NCBI GenBank assembly: GCA_023415575.1
Contig: JAEZKF010000055.1
Span: forward strand, 55,133 to 119,132
DNA: 64,000 bases
Direction of reading: 5' to 3'
Source of the DNA: Bacillota bacterium
Lineage (GTDB): Bacteria > Bacillota > Clostridia > Oscillospirales > Ruminococcaceae
A program made the translations under genes and the position numbers. Positions within the stretch are counted from its first letter, which is position 1. Each line of letters opens with the position of its first letter. The notes beneath the pieces are model-generated. The model saw nothing but the letters and a program-made list of their open reading frames with translations. It was not told the DNA's origin and searched no databases. This document shows positions 16,195-24,358 of the stretch, one piece after another.

Positions 16195-17265
16195 GTGACA
16201 GACCTAGAACTAAAGCTTGCGGCTACCTTGAAGGAGAAGCCGAAGGACCAAACAAAGCTTGGATTTGGACGGCAGTTTACCGACCACATGTTCATTATGA
16301 ACTACGATGAGGGACAGGGCTGGCACAGCCCGCGCATCGTACCCTACGGTCCCTTGTCGCTTGATCCTGCCGCCATGTGCCTTCATTATGGTCAGGAGAT
16401 TTTTGAGGGACTCAAGGCATACCGCGCTCCCGACGGCAGAATCCTTCTGTTCCGTCCGCAGGAGAACTTTAAGCGCCTGAATGCATCCAATGAGCGTATG
16501 GTCATCCCGCCCATCGACGAGGAGTTCGCGCTCAAGTCCCTGATTGAGCTCATTAAGGTTGAGAAGGATTGGATTCCCACTGCTGAGGGAACATCTCTTT
16601 ATATCCGCCCATTTATTATCGCCGTAGACCCCTTCCTCGGCGTACACCCGGGCAAGCAGTACCTGTATATCGTCATCCTTTCGCCCGTTGGAGCATACTA
16701 TCCCGGCGGTCTTAACCCTGTAAACATCTATGTGGAGTCGAACTATGTCCGCGCAGTACGCGGCGGTATCGGCACAGCAAAGACCGGCGGCAACTACGCT
16801 GCATCCCTCAAGGGTCAGGCAGAGGCCGAAAAGCAGAACTACTCACAGGTGTTGTGGCTGGACGGTGTAGAGCGCAAGTACATAGAAGAAGTCGGCGCCA
16901 TGAACATCTTCTTTGTCATCGGCGACGAGCTCGTTACTCCGTCGCTTAATGGCAGTGTCCTTTCAGGTATCACCAGAAAGTCTGTAATAGAGATTGCGCA
17001 TTCCTGGGGCATGAAGGTCAGCGAGCGCCGCATATCCATTGATGAGGTTGTTGAGGCATCCGATAAGGGCGAGCTCAAAGAGGTGTTCGGTACGGGCACC
17101 GCTGCCGTTATCTCTCCGGTCGGCCACCTGCGCTATGGCGATAAGGTAATGATCATCAACAACGGCGAGATTGGCCCAATCTCTCAAAAGCTGTACGACA
17201 CCCTTACCGGTATTCAGTGGGGTAAGATTGAGGATACATTCGGCTGGACAGTCGAGGTAAAATAA
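16195..17265 (+). CDS. ilvE: Branched-chain amino acid aminotransferase
   Basis: A 356-residue fold-type IV PLP enzyme of the long BCAT form. The PLP lysine is K196 in GTAKTGGNYAASL; YGQEIFEGLKAYR and EEVGAMNIFFV are further family motifs. It transfers amino groups between glutamate and leucine, isoleucine or valine. The start is GTG 16195, preceded by AGAAGGAG. No other ilv/leu genes are nearby, so it is a stand-alone unit, with the pseudouridine synthase gene 34 bp downstream. Confidence 0.94.
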   Translation: MTDLELKLAATLKEKPKDQTKLGFGRQFTDHMFIMNYDEGQGWHSPRIVPYGPLSLDPAAMCLHYGQEIFEGLKAYRAPDGRILLFRPQENFKRLNASNERMVIPPIDEEFALKSLIELIKVEKDWIPTAEGTSLYIRPFIIAVDPFLGVHPGKQYLYIVILSPVGAYYPGGLNPVNIYVESNYVRAVRGGIGTAKTGGNYAASLKGQAEAEKQNYSQVLWLDGVERKYIEEVGAMNIFFVIGDELVTPSLNGSVLSGITRKSVIEIAHSWGMKVSERRISIDEVVEASDKGELKEVFGTGTAAVISPVGHLRYGDKVMIINNGEIGPISQKLYDTLTGIQWGKIEDTFGWTVEVK

Positions 17266-17299
17266 TTACTGTTTGATATACACTTTGGAGGAAGGCCTT

Positions 17300-18202
17300 G
17301 TGCGAACGTTAACCTATATCATCGAGGATGGGCGCAAGGACATCAGAGCTTGTGACTATCTTCGAAAAGCACAAGGCTATTCCGCCCGCATGATGACAGA
17401 GCTCCGCAAGGAGATGGGGCTGCTTACGGTAAACGGCGTGCCGCAGCCTGTCGTTGCCCGGGTGAGTGCCGGCGATGTGCTTTGCGTCAACCTTCCCGAT
17501 GACCAGATGAAATCGGTACCCAATTCAGAGATTGACGCCCCTGTTGTGTACGAAGACGACGATATTGTGGTTTTTGACAAACCCGCCGGAGTTGCGGTGC
17601 ACGAATCAAAAAAGCACCAGACCGACACCCTTGCAAACGTGTTTGCCGCGCACTGCCAAAAGAAAGGTGTGCACAGCGTCTTTCGGGCTGTTAACCGGCT
17701 CGACCGTGATACCTCGGGGCTTGTGGTGGTTGCTAAAAACCGACACATCGCTTCAATGCTTTCCGCAAAGGTACAAAAGCGGTATATCGCAATTGTGTGC
17801 GGAGAACTGCCCGACGATGCGGGCACGATAGATGCCCCCATCCGCAGGCTGTGCCCCGAGCGGCAGATACGCATTGTCAGCGAGGACGGCCAGCATGCTG
17901 TAACCCATTATCGGGTACTCGCGCGCGGGCACGGCTACAGCGTAATCTCACTTACGCTTGAAACAGGCCGCACCCATCAGATTCGTGTGCATCTTTCGCA
18001 TATCGGTTACCCGCTTGCCGGGGATGCCATGTACAGCGGCGACTGCACCGACATCTCCCGCCATGCGCTGCATTGCACAGAGGTGTGGTTTTCAAACGCA
18101 GTGACGGGAAAAGACATCCGCCTTTATTCAAAATTGCCTCGGGATATGCAGGAGCTTGCAGACCGTATAGCGACGAATAAAGATACACCAACCATTGAAT
18201 AA
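17300..18202 (+). CDS. RluA family RNA pseudouridine synthase
   Basis: A 300-residue RluA/RluD-type enzyme. The catalytic Asp lies in AVNRLDRDTSGLVVVAKN; GRTHQIRVHLSHIGYPLAGD is the second family motif. The N-terminal ~80 residues contain the small S4-like RNA-binding fold (YSARMMTELRKEMGLLTVNG). GTG 17300 is chosen because GGAGG lies 8 bp upstream. It isomerises uridine in rRNA or tRNA; which site is unclear, since clostridia carry several paralogues. It probably shares the ilvE transcript. Confidence 0.9.
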   Translation: MRTLTYIIEDGRKDIRACDYLRKAQGYSARMMTELRKEMGLLTVNGVPQPVVARVSAGDVLCVNLPDDQMKSVPNSEIDAPVVYEDDDIVVFDKPAGVAVHESKKHQTDTLANVFAAHCQKKGVHSVFRAVNRLDRDTSGLVVVAKNRHIASMLSAKVQKRYIAIVCGELPDDAGTIDAPIRRLCPERQIRIVSEDGQHAVTHYRVLARGHGYSVISLTLETGRTHQIRVHLSHIGYPLAGDAMYSGDCTDISRHALHCTEVWFSNAVTGKDIRLYSKLPRDMQELADRIATNKDTPTIE

Positions 18203-18211
18203 TTATGCATA
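18194..18211 (+). promoter_or_regulatory. ARG-box-like site (distal)
   Basis: ATTGAATAATTATGCATA matches the classical ArgR box pattern WNTGAATWWWWATTCANW at 17 of 18 positions. It overlaps the stop codon of the pseudouridine synthase gene and lies exactly 42 bp (two 21-bp steps) from the next box. Confidence 0.6.
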
Positions 18212-18235
18212 TATTTCCTTGAGTTTGTTGGAAAC

Positions 18236-18274
18236 GACTAATAATTATACATTACAACAGAATGATTATACATT
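18236..18274 (+). promoter_or_regulatory. Tandem ARG-box-like pair upstream of the amino-acid ABC operon
   Basis: Two 18-bp boxes at 18236-18253 and 18257-18274 separated by 3 bp, the spacing of paired ArgR boxes. They share the half-site ATTATACATT and match the consensus at roughly 14 and 15 of 18 positions. They end 7 bp before the -35 element. ArgR/AhrC as regulator is inferred; its gene is not in the window. Confidence 0.6.
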
Positions 18275-18281
18275 ATACCTA

Positions 18282-18309
18282 TTGATTTATCCGGGAAATT
18301 CCGTATAAT
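18282..18309 (+). promoter_or_regulatory. Promoter of the amino-acid ABC operon
   Basis: TTGATT (18282-18287), 16-bp spacer, TATAAT (18304-18309). Confidence 0.8.
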
Positions 18310-18364
18310 GTTTTTATAGCCTGCAAGGGCGGGCTAATATAGACGTAATGTGAGGAGAAAGAAC

Positions 18365-19126
18365 ATGAAGAAGATAGCTCTTGTTTTAGCGTTTGTTCTT
18401 ATGTTTACATTTGCACTGACCGGATGTGCAGGCCAAACGAACAGATTAGAGTCCATCAAAAAGGCAGGCAAGCTTGTTGTAGTTACAAATGCCCAATTCC
18501 CTCCGTTTGAGTACATACTGGACGGCAAGCCCGCAGGCGTTGACATTGATGTTGCCCAGGCCATTGCAGACGACCTCGGCGTTGAGCTTGAGGTAGTTGA
18601 CATGAACTTTGACCTGCTTGTCGAAGCTGTTAAGAGCGGTAAGGCAGACCTTGCGCTCGCTGGCATGACCATTAGGCCCGATCGTCTGGAGCACGTTGAC
18701 TTCTCTAATGAGTATGTAAAGAGCGCACAGTATGTCATTGTCAAGGCAGGCAGTGGTATCACCGTAGACTCGCTCGATGGTCTGACCATTGCAGTACAGG
18801 AAGCAACCACCGGCGATTTTTATGCTTCTGATGACATTGCCGCAAAAGAGGTTCTCCGCTTCAAGAGCGGTATCGAGGCAGGCTCGGCTTTGGCAAGCGG
18901 CAAGTGCGATGCTGTTATTATTGATAAGCTCCCCGCAGAGGCGATAGCAGCCAACTATGGCGGCGCGCTTGAGGTTCTGCCCGAGGCACTGACCGAGGAG
19001 AGCTATGCGATTGCTATTCAAAAGGGCCAGAAGGACCTGCTTGATGCAGTCAATGCAACCCTTGCAAAACTCATTGCAAACGGCACAATCGATGAGCTTG
19101 TTGTAAAGCACATGGCACAGGCATAA
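18365..19126 (+). CDS. Polar amino-acid ABC transporter substrate-binding lipoprotein
   Basis: A 253-residue family 3 solute-binding protein. The lipobox is LTGC near residue 20; mature motifs include VTNAQFPPFEY, DIDVAQAIADDLGV and GMTIRPDRLEHVDFS, whose Arg contacts the ligand carboxylate. Family members bind arginine, lysine, glutamine or cystine. ATG 18365 has GAGGAGA upstream and is preferred over GTG 18350. The ARG-box-like sites upstream suggest arginine or another basic amino acid (inference). The permease and ATPase follow after a hairpin-rich gap. Confidence 0.9.
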   Translation: MKKIALVLAFVLMFTFALTGCAGQTNRLESIKKAGKLVVVTNAQFPPFEYILDGKPAGVDIDVAQAIADDLGVELEVVDMNFDLLVEAVKSGKADLALAGMTIRPDRLEHVDFSNEYVKSAQYVIVKAGSGITVDSLDGLTIAVQEATTGDFYASDDIAAKEVLRFKSGIEAGSALASGKCDAVIIDKLPAEAIAANYGGALEVLPEALTEESYAIAIQKGQKDLLDAVNATLAKLIANGTIDELVVKHMAQA

Positions 19127-19164
19127 GCAATTTTTAAGATAGGCTTATTGCTCATTTGAATACG

Positions 19165-19298
19165 AGCCATAGCGGATGTATTGTTCCGCTATGGCTTGTT
19201 GTAAAACGGCGTAACTGTTTATCATTTCGCTGCGCCGCTTTACAACAACGGTATTCCATTGTAATAGCTTAATTAGCGGCAGCACCTAGTGTGCCGCT
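19165..19298 (+). promoter_or_regulatory. Three hairpins between binding protein and permease genes
   Basis: Hairpin 1: perfect 12-bp stem 19165-19176 / 19185-19196, followed by TGTTG. Hairpin 2: 19199-19211 / 19233-19245 with one A-C mismatch. Hairpin 3: 19275-19285 / 19291-19298 with a bulge, ending 20 bp before the permease ATG. Hairpin 1 lacks a strong T-run, so partial termination or message stabilisation favouring the binding protein is likely. Confidence 0.7.
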
Positions 19299-19318
19299 GG
19301 AAAGGTACAGGAAGGCGA

Positions 19319-20005
19319 ATGGAGAAATTTCTACAAGATTTATATAGCGCTGTTATAGCAGAGGACCGCTGGAAGATGTATTTTGAGGGACTCGGCAACA
19401 CTCTGCTTATATCGGCTGCAGCTGTTTGCATTGGTGTTGTCATCGGCGTATTTGTCGCCCTCGTTAAGTATTATGCTCCGAGGAAAAAGAGCCTTTGGCT
19501 TTTAGACAAGTTCTGTGACCTCTATGTCACGGTAATCCGCGGAACCCCTACCCTTGTACAGCTTCTCATCCTTTATAACGTTGTATTTTACTCATTGACA
19601 AACGGTCTTCCTGTTGGAATCATCGGTTTTGGCATCAATTCAGGTGCCTACGTTGCCGAGATTATTCGCGCCGGCATCCTGTCAATTGATAAGGGACAGT
19701 ACGAAGCGGGCAGAAGTCTTGGCCTTAACGACACAATGACCATGTCACAGATTATCCTGCCGCAGGCAGTCAAGAATATTTTGCCGGCTCTGTTTAATGA
19801 GTTTATTGTCCTGCTCAAGGAAACCTCGGTTGCAGGCTGGATTGCGGTGCGCGATCTGACAAAGATAGCCGATGGTATCCGCGGCAGAACGTTCAACAGC
19901 TTGCCCCTGTTTCTTGTGGCGGGCATCTACCTGCTGCTGGTTGTTGGCCTGACCGCAGTACAGAAGAAAATGGAAAGGAGGCTTGCAAAGGGTGATAACC
20001 GTTAA
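19319..20005 (+). CDS. Polar amino-acid ABC transporter permease
   Basis: A 228-residue HisM/GlnP-type permease with about five helices. The EAA loop reads EAGRSLGLNDTMTMSQIILPQA; the N-terminal VIRGTPTLVQLLILY is the family signature. ATG 19319 with AGGAAGG upstream is used rather than the longer open frame. The 3' end overlaps the ATPase start by 14 bp, implying coupled translation. A single permease gene suggests a homodimeric channel. Confidence 0.92.
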   Translation: MEKFLQDLYSAVIAEDRWKMYFEGLGNTLLISAAAVCIGVVIGVFVALVKYYAPRKKSLWLLDKFCDLYVTVIRGTPTLVQLLILYNVVFYSLTNGLPVGIIGFGINSGAYVAEIIRAGILSIDKGQYEAGRSLGLNDTMTMSQIILPQAVKNILPALFNEFIVLLKETSVAGWIAVRDLTKIADGIRGRTFNSLPLFLVAGIYLLLVVGLTAVQKKMERRLAKGDNR

Positions 20006-20714
20006 GAATCTGCAAAAATCCTTTGGAGGCAACAATGTACTGCGCGGCATTGACCTGACCATTGAACGAGGGGAGAAGGTCGTAATTGTCGGGCCTTCCG
20101 GTTCCGGTAAGAGCACCTTTTTGCGCTGTTTAAACCTGCTGGAGGTTCCCACAGGCGGCGAGGTATGGTTTGAGGGGGAGAATATCACCTCTCCTAAAAC
20201 AGATATCAACCGTGTGCGCCGTAAGATGGGCATGGTGTTTCAACAGTTTAATCTTTTTCCGCACTTATCAATCCTTGATAACATCATGCTTGCTCCCGTA
20301 AAGCTTGGACTGAAAACGCAGGAGGAGGCAAAGGAGCAGGCTCTGCGCCTGCTTGAGCGCATCGGCCTTACCGATAAGGCTGACGCCTATCCCAACCAGC
20401 TTTCGGGCGGTCAGAAGCAACGTATTGCCATTGTGCGTGCGCTTGCAATGAACCCCGATGTGATGCTGTTTGACGAACCAACCTCAGCCCTTGACCCGGA
20501 GATGGTAGGCGAGGTATTGGAGGTTATGCGCGAGCTTGCTCACGACGGCATGACCATGGTGGTGGTCACACACGAGATGGGATTTGCAAGAGAGGTAGCA
20601 ACCCGCGTGCTGTTTATGGATGAGGGGCAGGTTTTGGAGGAAGCACCTCCCGCCCAGTTCTTCGGCAATCCCAAAAACGAACGGCTGCGCGAGTTCTTAT
20701 CCAAGGTTTTATAA
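19992..20714 (+). CDS. Polar amino-acid ABC transporter ATP-binding protein
   Basis: A 240-residue ABC ATPase of the GlnQ/HisP type: Walker A GPSGSGKST, Q-loop MVFQQFNLFPHL, signature LSGGQKQR, Walker B VMLFDEPTSALDPE, H-loop VVTHEMGFAREV. The start is taken as GTG 19992 with GGAGG about 11 bp upstream; TTG 19983 is too close to that site. It powers uptake with the two preceding gene products. Confidence 0.94.
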   Translation: MITVKNLQKSFGGNNVLRGIDLTIERGEKVVIVGPSGSGKSTFLRCLNLLEVPTGGEVWFEGENITSPKTDINRVRRKMGMVFQQFNLFPHLSILDNIMLAPVKLGLKTQEEAKEQALRLLERIGLTDKADAYPNQLSGGQKQRIAIVRALAMNPDVMLFDEPTSALDPEMVGEVLEVMRELAHDGMTMVVVTHEMGFAREVATRVLFMDEGQVLEEAPPAQFFGNPKNERLREFLSKVL

Positions 20715-20761
20715 CCATTTGCGTTATTGCATATCAGAATTTTAGCAGTAAAGCAAATTTC

Positions 20762-20800
20762 ACGATGCGATTATGGTTCCATAACCGCATCGTTGTTTTT
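20762..20800 (+). terminator. Terminator of the amino-acid ABC operon
   Basis: Long stem ACGATGCG...TTATGG (20762-20776) with CCATAA...CGCATCGT (20779-20793), 2-nt loop, then a TTGTTTTTT tract. Confidence 0.92.
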
Positions 20801-20941
20801 TGGGCAATCGAGCCGTTCATGGGGCAAATTCGATCATGGAATGACATGGAAGTAAACGCATATAATATTATGCGAAGGTATTGGCTGTACGCACCAGGAT
20901 TGGTTAAATTTAATAGGAAATGACCCTGTCGCCCCACCTGT

Positions 20942-20965
20942 AATTGTAAATGATATATTACAATT
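20942..20965 (+). promoter_or_regulatory. Dyad AATTGTAA-N8-TTACAATT upstream of the M23 peptidase gene
   Basis: A perfect 8-bp inverted repeat with 8-bp spacer, 23 bp upstream of the -35. A third copy of the half-site (AATTGTAATT) is at 21031-21040, just after the -10. Looks like operator sites either side of the promoter; the regulator is unknown. The rest of the 420-bp gap 20715-21134 holds only the terminator and promoter. Confidence 0.45.
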
Positions 20966-20988
20966 TTGTTTCTAAGCACGAGAAAGCC

Positions 20989-21016
20989 TTGAATTTTTGG
21001 CTTTGGTGTGTATAAT
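20989..21016 (+). promoter_or_regulatory. Promoter of the LysM-G5-M23 gene
   Basis: TTGAAT (20989-20994), 16-bp spacer, TATAAT (21011-21016). Confidence 0.7.
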
Positions 21017-21134
21017 TAGTTTATCCACGAAATTGTAATTCTGTTTTTCGGTATGCCTTTTTGCGCATTGGGCGCGGCTGCAAAGGCGATGAAGCAAAGC
21101 CCCTTTGCACCGAAAAATGAAGGAGTTGATGCAA

Positions 21135-22904
21135 GTGGCACTCGCAAACGACACCGGCGGCTCGATAGAGCGAACGCCAATCGTATTTGGGGGAACACGG
21201 AAAGAAGTTGTATCTTCGATTGTGCTACAAGAGCTGAGCAAGCTGTTTACTAGACTATATAGAATTTGCTACTTTGTTGGAATCCAGTTTATGCGCACAA
21301 TGAAGCGCTATCGGCGCAATATTCGGTATTATGTGCGCAATAGCATGGTTTGGGAGTTTTTCCACAGCGGGGTTATACGCAAGCGCGTAGCAGCGCATCT
21401 TGTGCATACCGCACAAGAGGTGTTTGACCCATTTGTAAGTTTTGCAAACAAGTTTTCCCGTGCGATAAAGCGTATTCAGGAAAAAGGAAAAAGGAGTGTG
21501 TGGCTTGCAGCGAAAGAGTGTGCAGGCTGCGTAAAACGAGGAAGTTTACACATCCTCCGTGCCATGGTTGGGTTATCTCACTATGTTGCACCGGTTTTGG
21601 GTATTCTGTTCCTTGTTATGACGATTCAGTATTTTTCCGGCCTTACCTTTGGGCTTGAGGTAGAGTATGGCGGAAAGACGCTCGGCTATATCAAATCCGA
21701 GGCTGAGTTTAATCAGGCGGAAAAGATGATGCAGGGGCGTATTGTTGCAGATGCTGCAGCAGAACCCATCTACACAATCCCGACCTACAAGGTCACGGTA
21801 GTGGACCAAGCAGAGCTGTCTAGGGTTGATCAGATCTGTGACGAGCTGATAAAGGCATCTAACAGTGTTATTGTTGAAGCGTCAGGCTTATATATCGATG
21901 ACCAGTTCTATGGTGCCACCTATGATAGGGATTCACTCAAGCAAACACTCAACGGGCTTTTGGATGCTTTCCGAACAGGTGAACCGACCGAAGAGGTTAG
22001 CTTCGTGCAGTCGGTCAAGCTGGTGGATGGACTCTATCCCCAGTCAACCGTAAAGGAAACCGATGAAATCACACAATTGATTACGACCGAGGTTGAGGGC
22101 GAAAAGGTCTACACCGTTAAGGAGGGTGACAGCCCCTGGAAGATTGCACAGACGGTTGGAGTCAGCGTAAACGACCTTCTCTTGCTAAATCCCGGCATAG
22201 ACAAATCTCTGTTGCCTGGCCAGGACATTACAATCTCTCAGGCACAGCCCTTCCTACCGATTAAGGTAACCAAGACGATCGTATATGAAGACACCCTGCC
22301 TTACGAGGTAATTCAGAACAAGAGCAGCAGCTATAACCGCGGCTATACGAAGATTACCAAGAAGGGTGTTAACGGCGTTCAGGAGGTAACCGCACAGGTC
22401 ACACTGGTGGATGGTGTTGAAACTGCGCGTAAGGTCCTAAGTACCCGCGTTATTCAGGAGCCTGTAAACGAACAGGTGACCGTTGGAACCAAGGAGATTA
22501 AGGTCTCCACCGGCAGCGGAACAACAACAGTCGGCTCTGGACAGTTCATGTGGCCGGTAGTCGGTGGCGGTAAGGTTTCCTGCGGATTCCAGGGCTATGT
22601 GGGCCATACCGGTACTGATATTACCCTCTACTATGGTGCGCAGATTGTTGCTGCGGATTCGGGTGTCGTCGTTATCGCGAAGACAAATGCGCGTGGCTAC
22701 GGCAACCATGTAATGATTGACCACGGCAACGGAGTACAGACACTGTACGCTCACCTGAGCAAGCGTTACGTCTCTTACGGACAAAAGGTCAGCAAGGGTG
22801 AAGTCATCGGTTTGATGGGCCGCTCGGGCAATGTTACCGGAACGCATCTCCACTTTGAGATCCGTATCAACGGCCGCTATAAAAACCCAATGAAGTATTT
22901 CTAG
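21135..22904 (+). CDS. Membrane-anchored LysM-G5-M23 peptidase family protein
   Basis: A 589-residue envelope protein from GTG 21135 (AAGGAG 9 bp upstream; ATG 21129 and 21117 are alternatives). Layout: about 145 strongly basic cytoplasmic residues, one membrane helix near 148-167, an outside segment, LysM near 325-368 (VYTVKEGDSPWKIAQTVGV), G5 near 375-460, and an M23 endopeptidase near 470-588. Zinc ligands appear intact: H491 and D495 in GHTGTD, H571/H573 in HLHFE. It probably cuts or remodels peptidoglycan. The large basic cytoplasmic N-terminus is unusual for the family. Confidence 0.9.
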   Translation: MALANDTGGSIERTPIVFGGTRKEVVSSIVLQELSKLFTRLYRICYFVGIQFMRTMKRYRRNIRYYVRNSMVWEFFHSGVIRKRVAAHLVHTAQEVFDPFVSFANKFSRAIKRIQEKGKRSVWLAAKECAGCVKRGSLHILRAMVGLSHYVAPVLGILFLVMTIQYFSGLTFGLEVEYGGKTLGYIKSEAEFNQAEKMMQGRIVADAAAEPIYTIPTYKVTVVDQAELSRVDQICDELIKASNSVIVEASGLYIDDQFYGATYDRDSLKQTLNGLLDAFRTGEPTEEVSFVQSVKLVDGLYPQSTVKETDEITQLITTEVEGEKVYTVKEGDSPWKIAQTVGVSVNDLLLLNPGIDKSLLPGQDITISQAQPFLPIKVTKTIVYEDTLPYEVIQNKSSSYNRGYTKITKKGVNGVQEVTAQVTLVDGVETARKVLSTRVIQEPVNEQVTVGTKEIKVSTGSGTTTVGSGQFMWPVVGGGKVSCGFQGYVGHTGTDITLYYGAQIVAADSGVVVIAKTNARGYGNHVMIDHGNGVQTLYAHLSKRYVSYGQKVSKGEVIGLMGRSGNVTGTHLHFEIRINGRYKNPMKYF

Positions 22905-22914
22905 ACCTTATCAG

Positions 22915-22954
22915 TCAGCAGGCTTTGCAAGTCGTAAAGCCTGCTGATTTTTTT
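22915..22954 (+). terminator. Terminator of the M23 peptidase gene
   Basis: Perfect 12-bp stem TCAGCAGGCTTT (22915-22926) / AAAGCCTGCTGA (22936-22947), followed by seven T. Confidence 0.92.
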
Positions 22955-23011
22955 CAAAATGGATGCCTAGAATCATAATATGTCCTTTGTTAGCTCTCTG
23001 AAGATCAAATT

Positions 23012-23044
23012 AACCCCCGTCGGTTAACCCGACGGGGGTTTTGC
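23012..23044. terminator. Hairpin terminator between convergent genes
   Basis: Perfect 12-bp stem AACCCCCGTCGG (23012-23023) / CCGACGGGGGTT (23029-23040). It serves the minus-strand trhP operon and possibly read-through from the plus side (TTTT). Confidence 0.8.
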
Positions 23045-23057
23045 TTATGATACAATC

Positions 23058-24284
23058 CTATTTTACTTGACGGCGTACTACCGTGCCTTTCTTAACCGGA
23101 GTGGGGCAGGGGAATGAAAAACGCATCATCGGGTGAGGCGTACTCTCAATCTCTTCGCCTTCGGCGGAAATGAGCTGTGTAACCGTCATTTCAAACGGCT
23201 TTGAGCGCGGCTGCAAAAGCTCAACAACATCGCCCTTTGTAAACTTGTTGCGCTGAGTGCAAAACGCAATGCCGTCCTGCCAATCATCCACCACGGCAAC
23301 AACATCATATTCGCGGACATACCCGCCGGTCTCGTAGTATTGTCCGTTATCCGGCTGACCGAAGAAGAAGCCCGTACCGTACTGGCGGTGGCTTACCTTG
23401 TGCACCTCATCAATCAGCCATTGTTCGGTGCGGTAGTTTTTCGGGTCATTCAGATAGCCGTCTACCGCCATTCGGTAAGCGTTGGTGATGACTGACACAT
23501 AATAGTCGCTTTTTGCTCTGCCCTCAATCTTAAGGCTTGAAACGCCCGCCTCAACCAGCTCCGGGATGTGCTCAATCATGCACAAATCCTTGGCGTTTAG
23601 GATGTAAGTTCCGCCCTCGTCCTCAAAGATGGGGTAGAACTCGTTCTTGCGCTTTTCCTCCATCAGTGAATACCGCCAGCGGCAGGGCTGGGCGCATTCA
23701 CCGCGATTGGCATCCCTTCCCGCGAGATAGGAAGAAAGCAGGCACCGCCCCGAAAAGGACACGCACATTGCGCCATGCACAAAAACCTCTATGGCAAGGT
23801 CGGGCGGGGTATGGTCACGGATGTAGCGAATTTCTTTTAAGGTCAGTTCGCGCGCAAGCACCACACGGCGGGCCCCCATTGCGTACAGTTCGTTAGCTGT
23901 AAGATGGTTTACAACGCCTGCCTGAGTGGAGATATGTAGCTCCATATCGGGCATACAACGGCGCGCAAGGGCAAGAACACCAATATCACTGATGATGACC
24001 GCATCTACGCCGGAATCCTTAATAAACGCAAAGTAATCAGAAAGCCTCTCTGCTTCCTCGCAATGGGGCAGGGTATTGCAGGCCAAATACACCTTCACGC
24101 CCCGCTCATGGGCGTAGGCAACCCCTTTTAAAAGCTCTTCTTCGGTGAAGTTTGCCGAAGCATTGCGCATGGAAAACTCCTTGCCGCCCACATAAACAGC
24201 ATCGGCGCCAAAGTCCACCGCTGCAATCAGGCGAGAAAGGTCACCCGCCGGTGCCAAAACCTCGGGGAAACGATGATTTGCCAT
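23058..24284 (-). CDS. trhP: U32 family protein, tRNA hydroxylation protein TrhP type
   Basis: A 408-residue U32 'peptidase' family protein. The signature EVFVHGAMCVSFSGRCLLSS and GECAQPCRWRY with four conserved Cys is present. Members of this branch (YegQ/YrrO) are prephenate-dependent tRNA U34 hydroxylation enzymes (TrhP) rather than proteases. ATG 24284 is used because AAGGAGGG lies 8 bp upstream; TTG 24290 is too near. In Bacillus the same gene follows mltG (yrrL), as here, which supports the assignment. Assignment as TrhP rather than a paralogue is by context. Confidence 0.88.
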   Translation of the reverse strand: MANHRFPEVLAPAGDLSRLIAAVDFGADAVYVGGKEFSMRNASANFTEEELLKGVAYAHERGVKVYLACNTLPHCEEAERLSDYFAFIKDSGVDAVIISDIGVLALARRCMPDMELHISTQAGVVNHLTANELYAMGARRVVLARELTLKEIRYIRDHTPPDLAIEVFVHGAMCVSFSGRCLLSSYLAGRDANRGECAQPCRWRYSLMEEKRKNEFYPIFEDEGGTYILNAKDLCMIEHIPELVEAGVSSLKIEGRAKSDYYVSVITNAYRMAVDGYLNDPKNYRTEQWLIDEVHKVSHRQYGTGFFFGQPDNGQYYETGGYVREYDVVAVVDDWQDGIAFCTQRNKFTKGDVVELLQPRSKPFEMTVTQLISAEGEEIESTPHPMMRFSFPCPTPVKKGTVVRRQVK

Positions 24285-24358
24285 GCCCAAATCCCTCCTT
24301 CTACAACAATAACGGGCGACAGTAGCGCCGCCCGCTTTGGGTTATTCTCTTAGTACGT

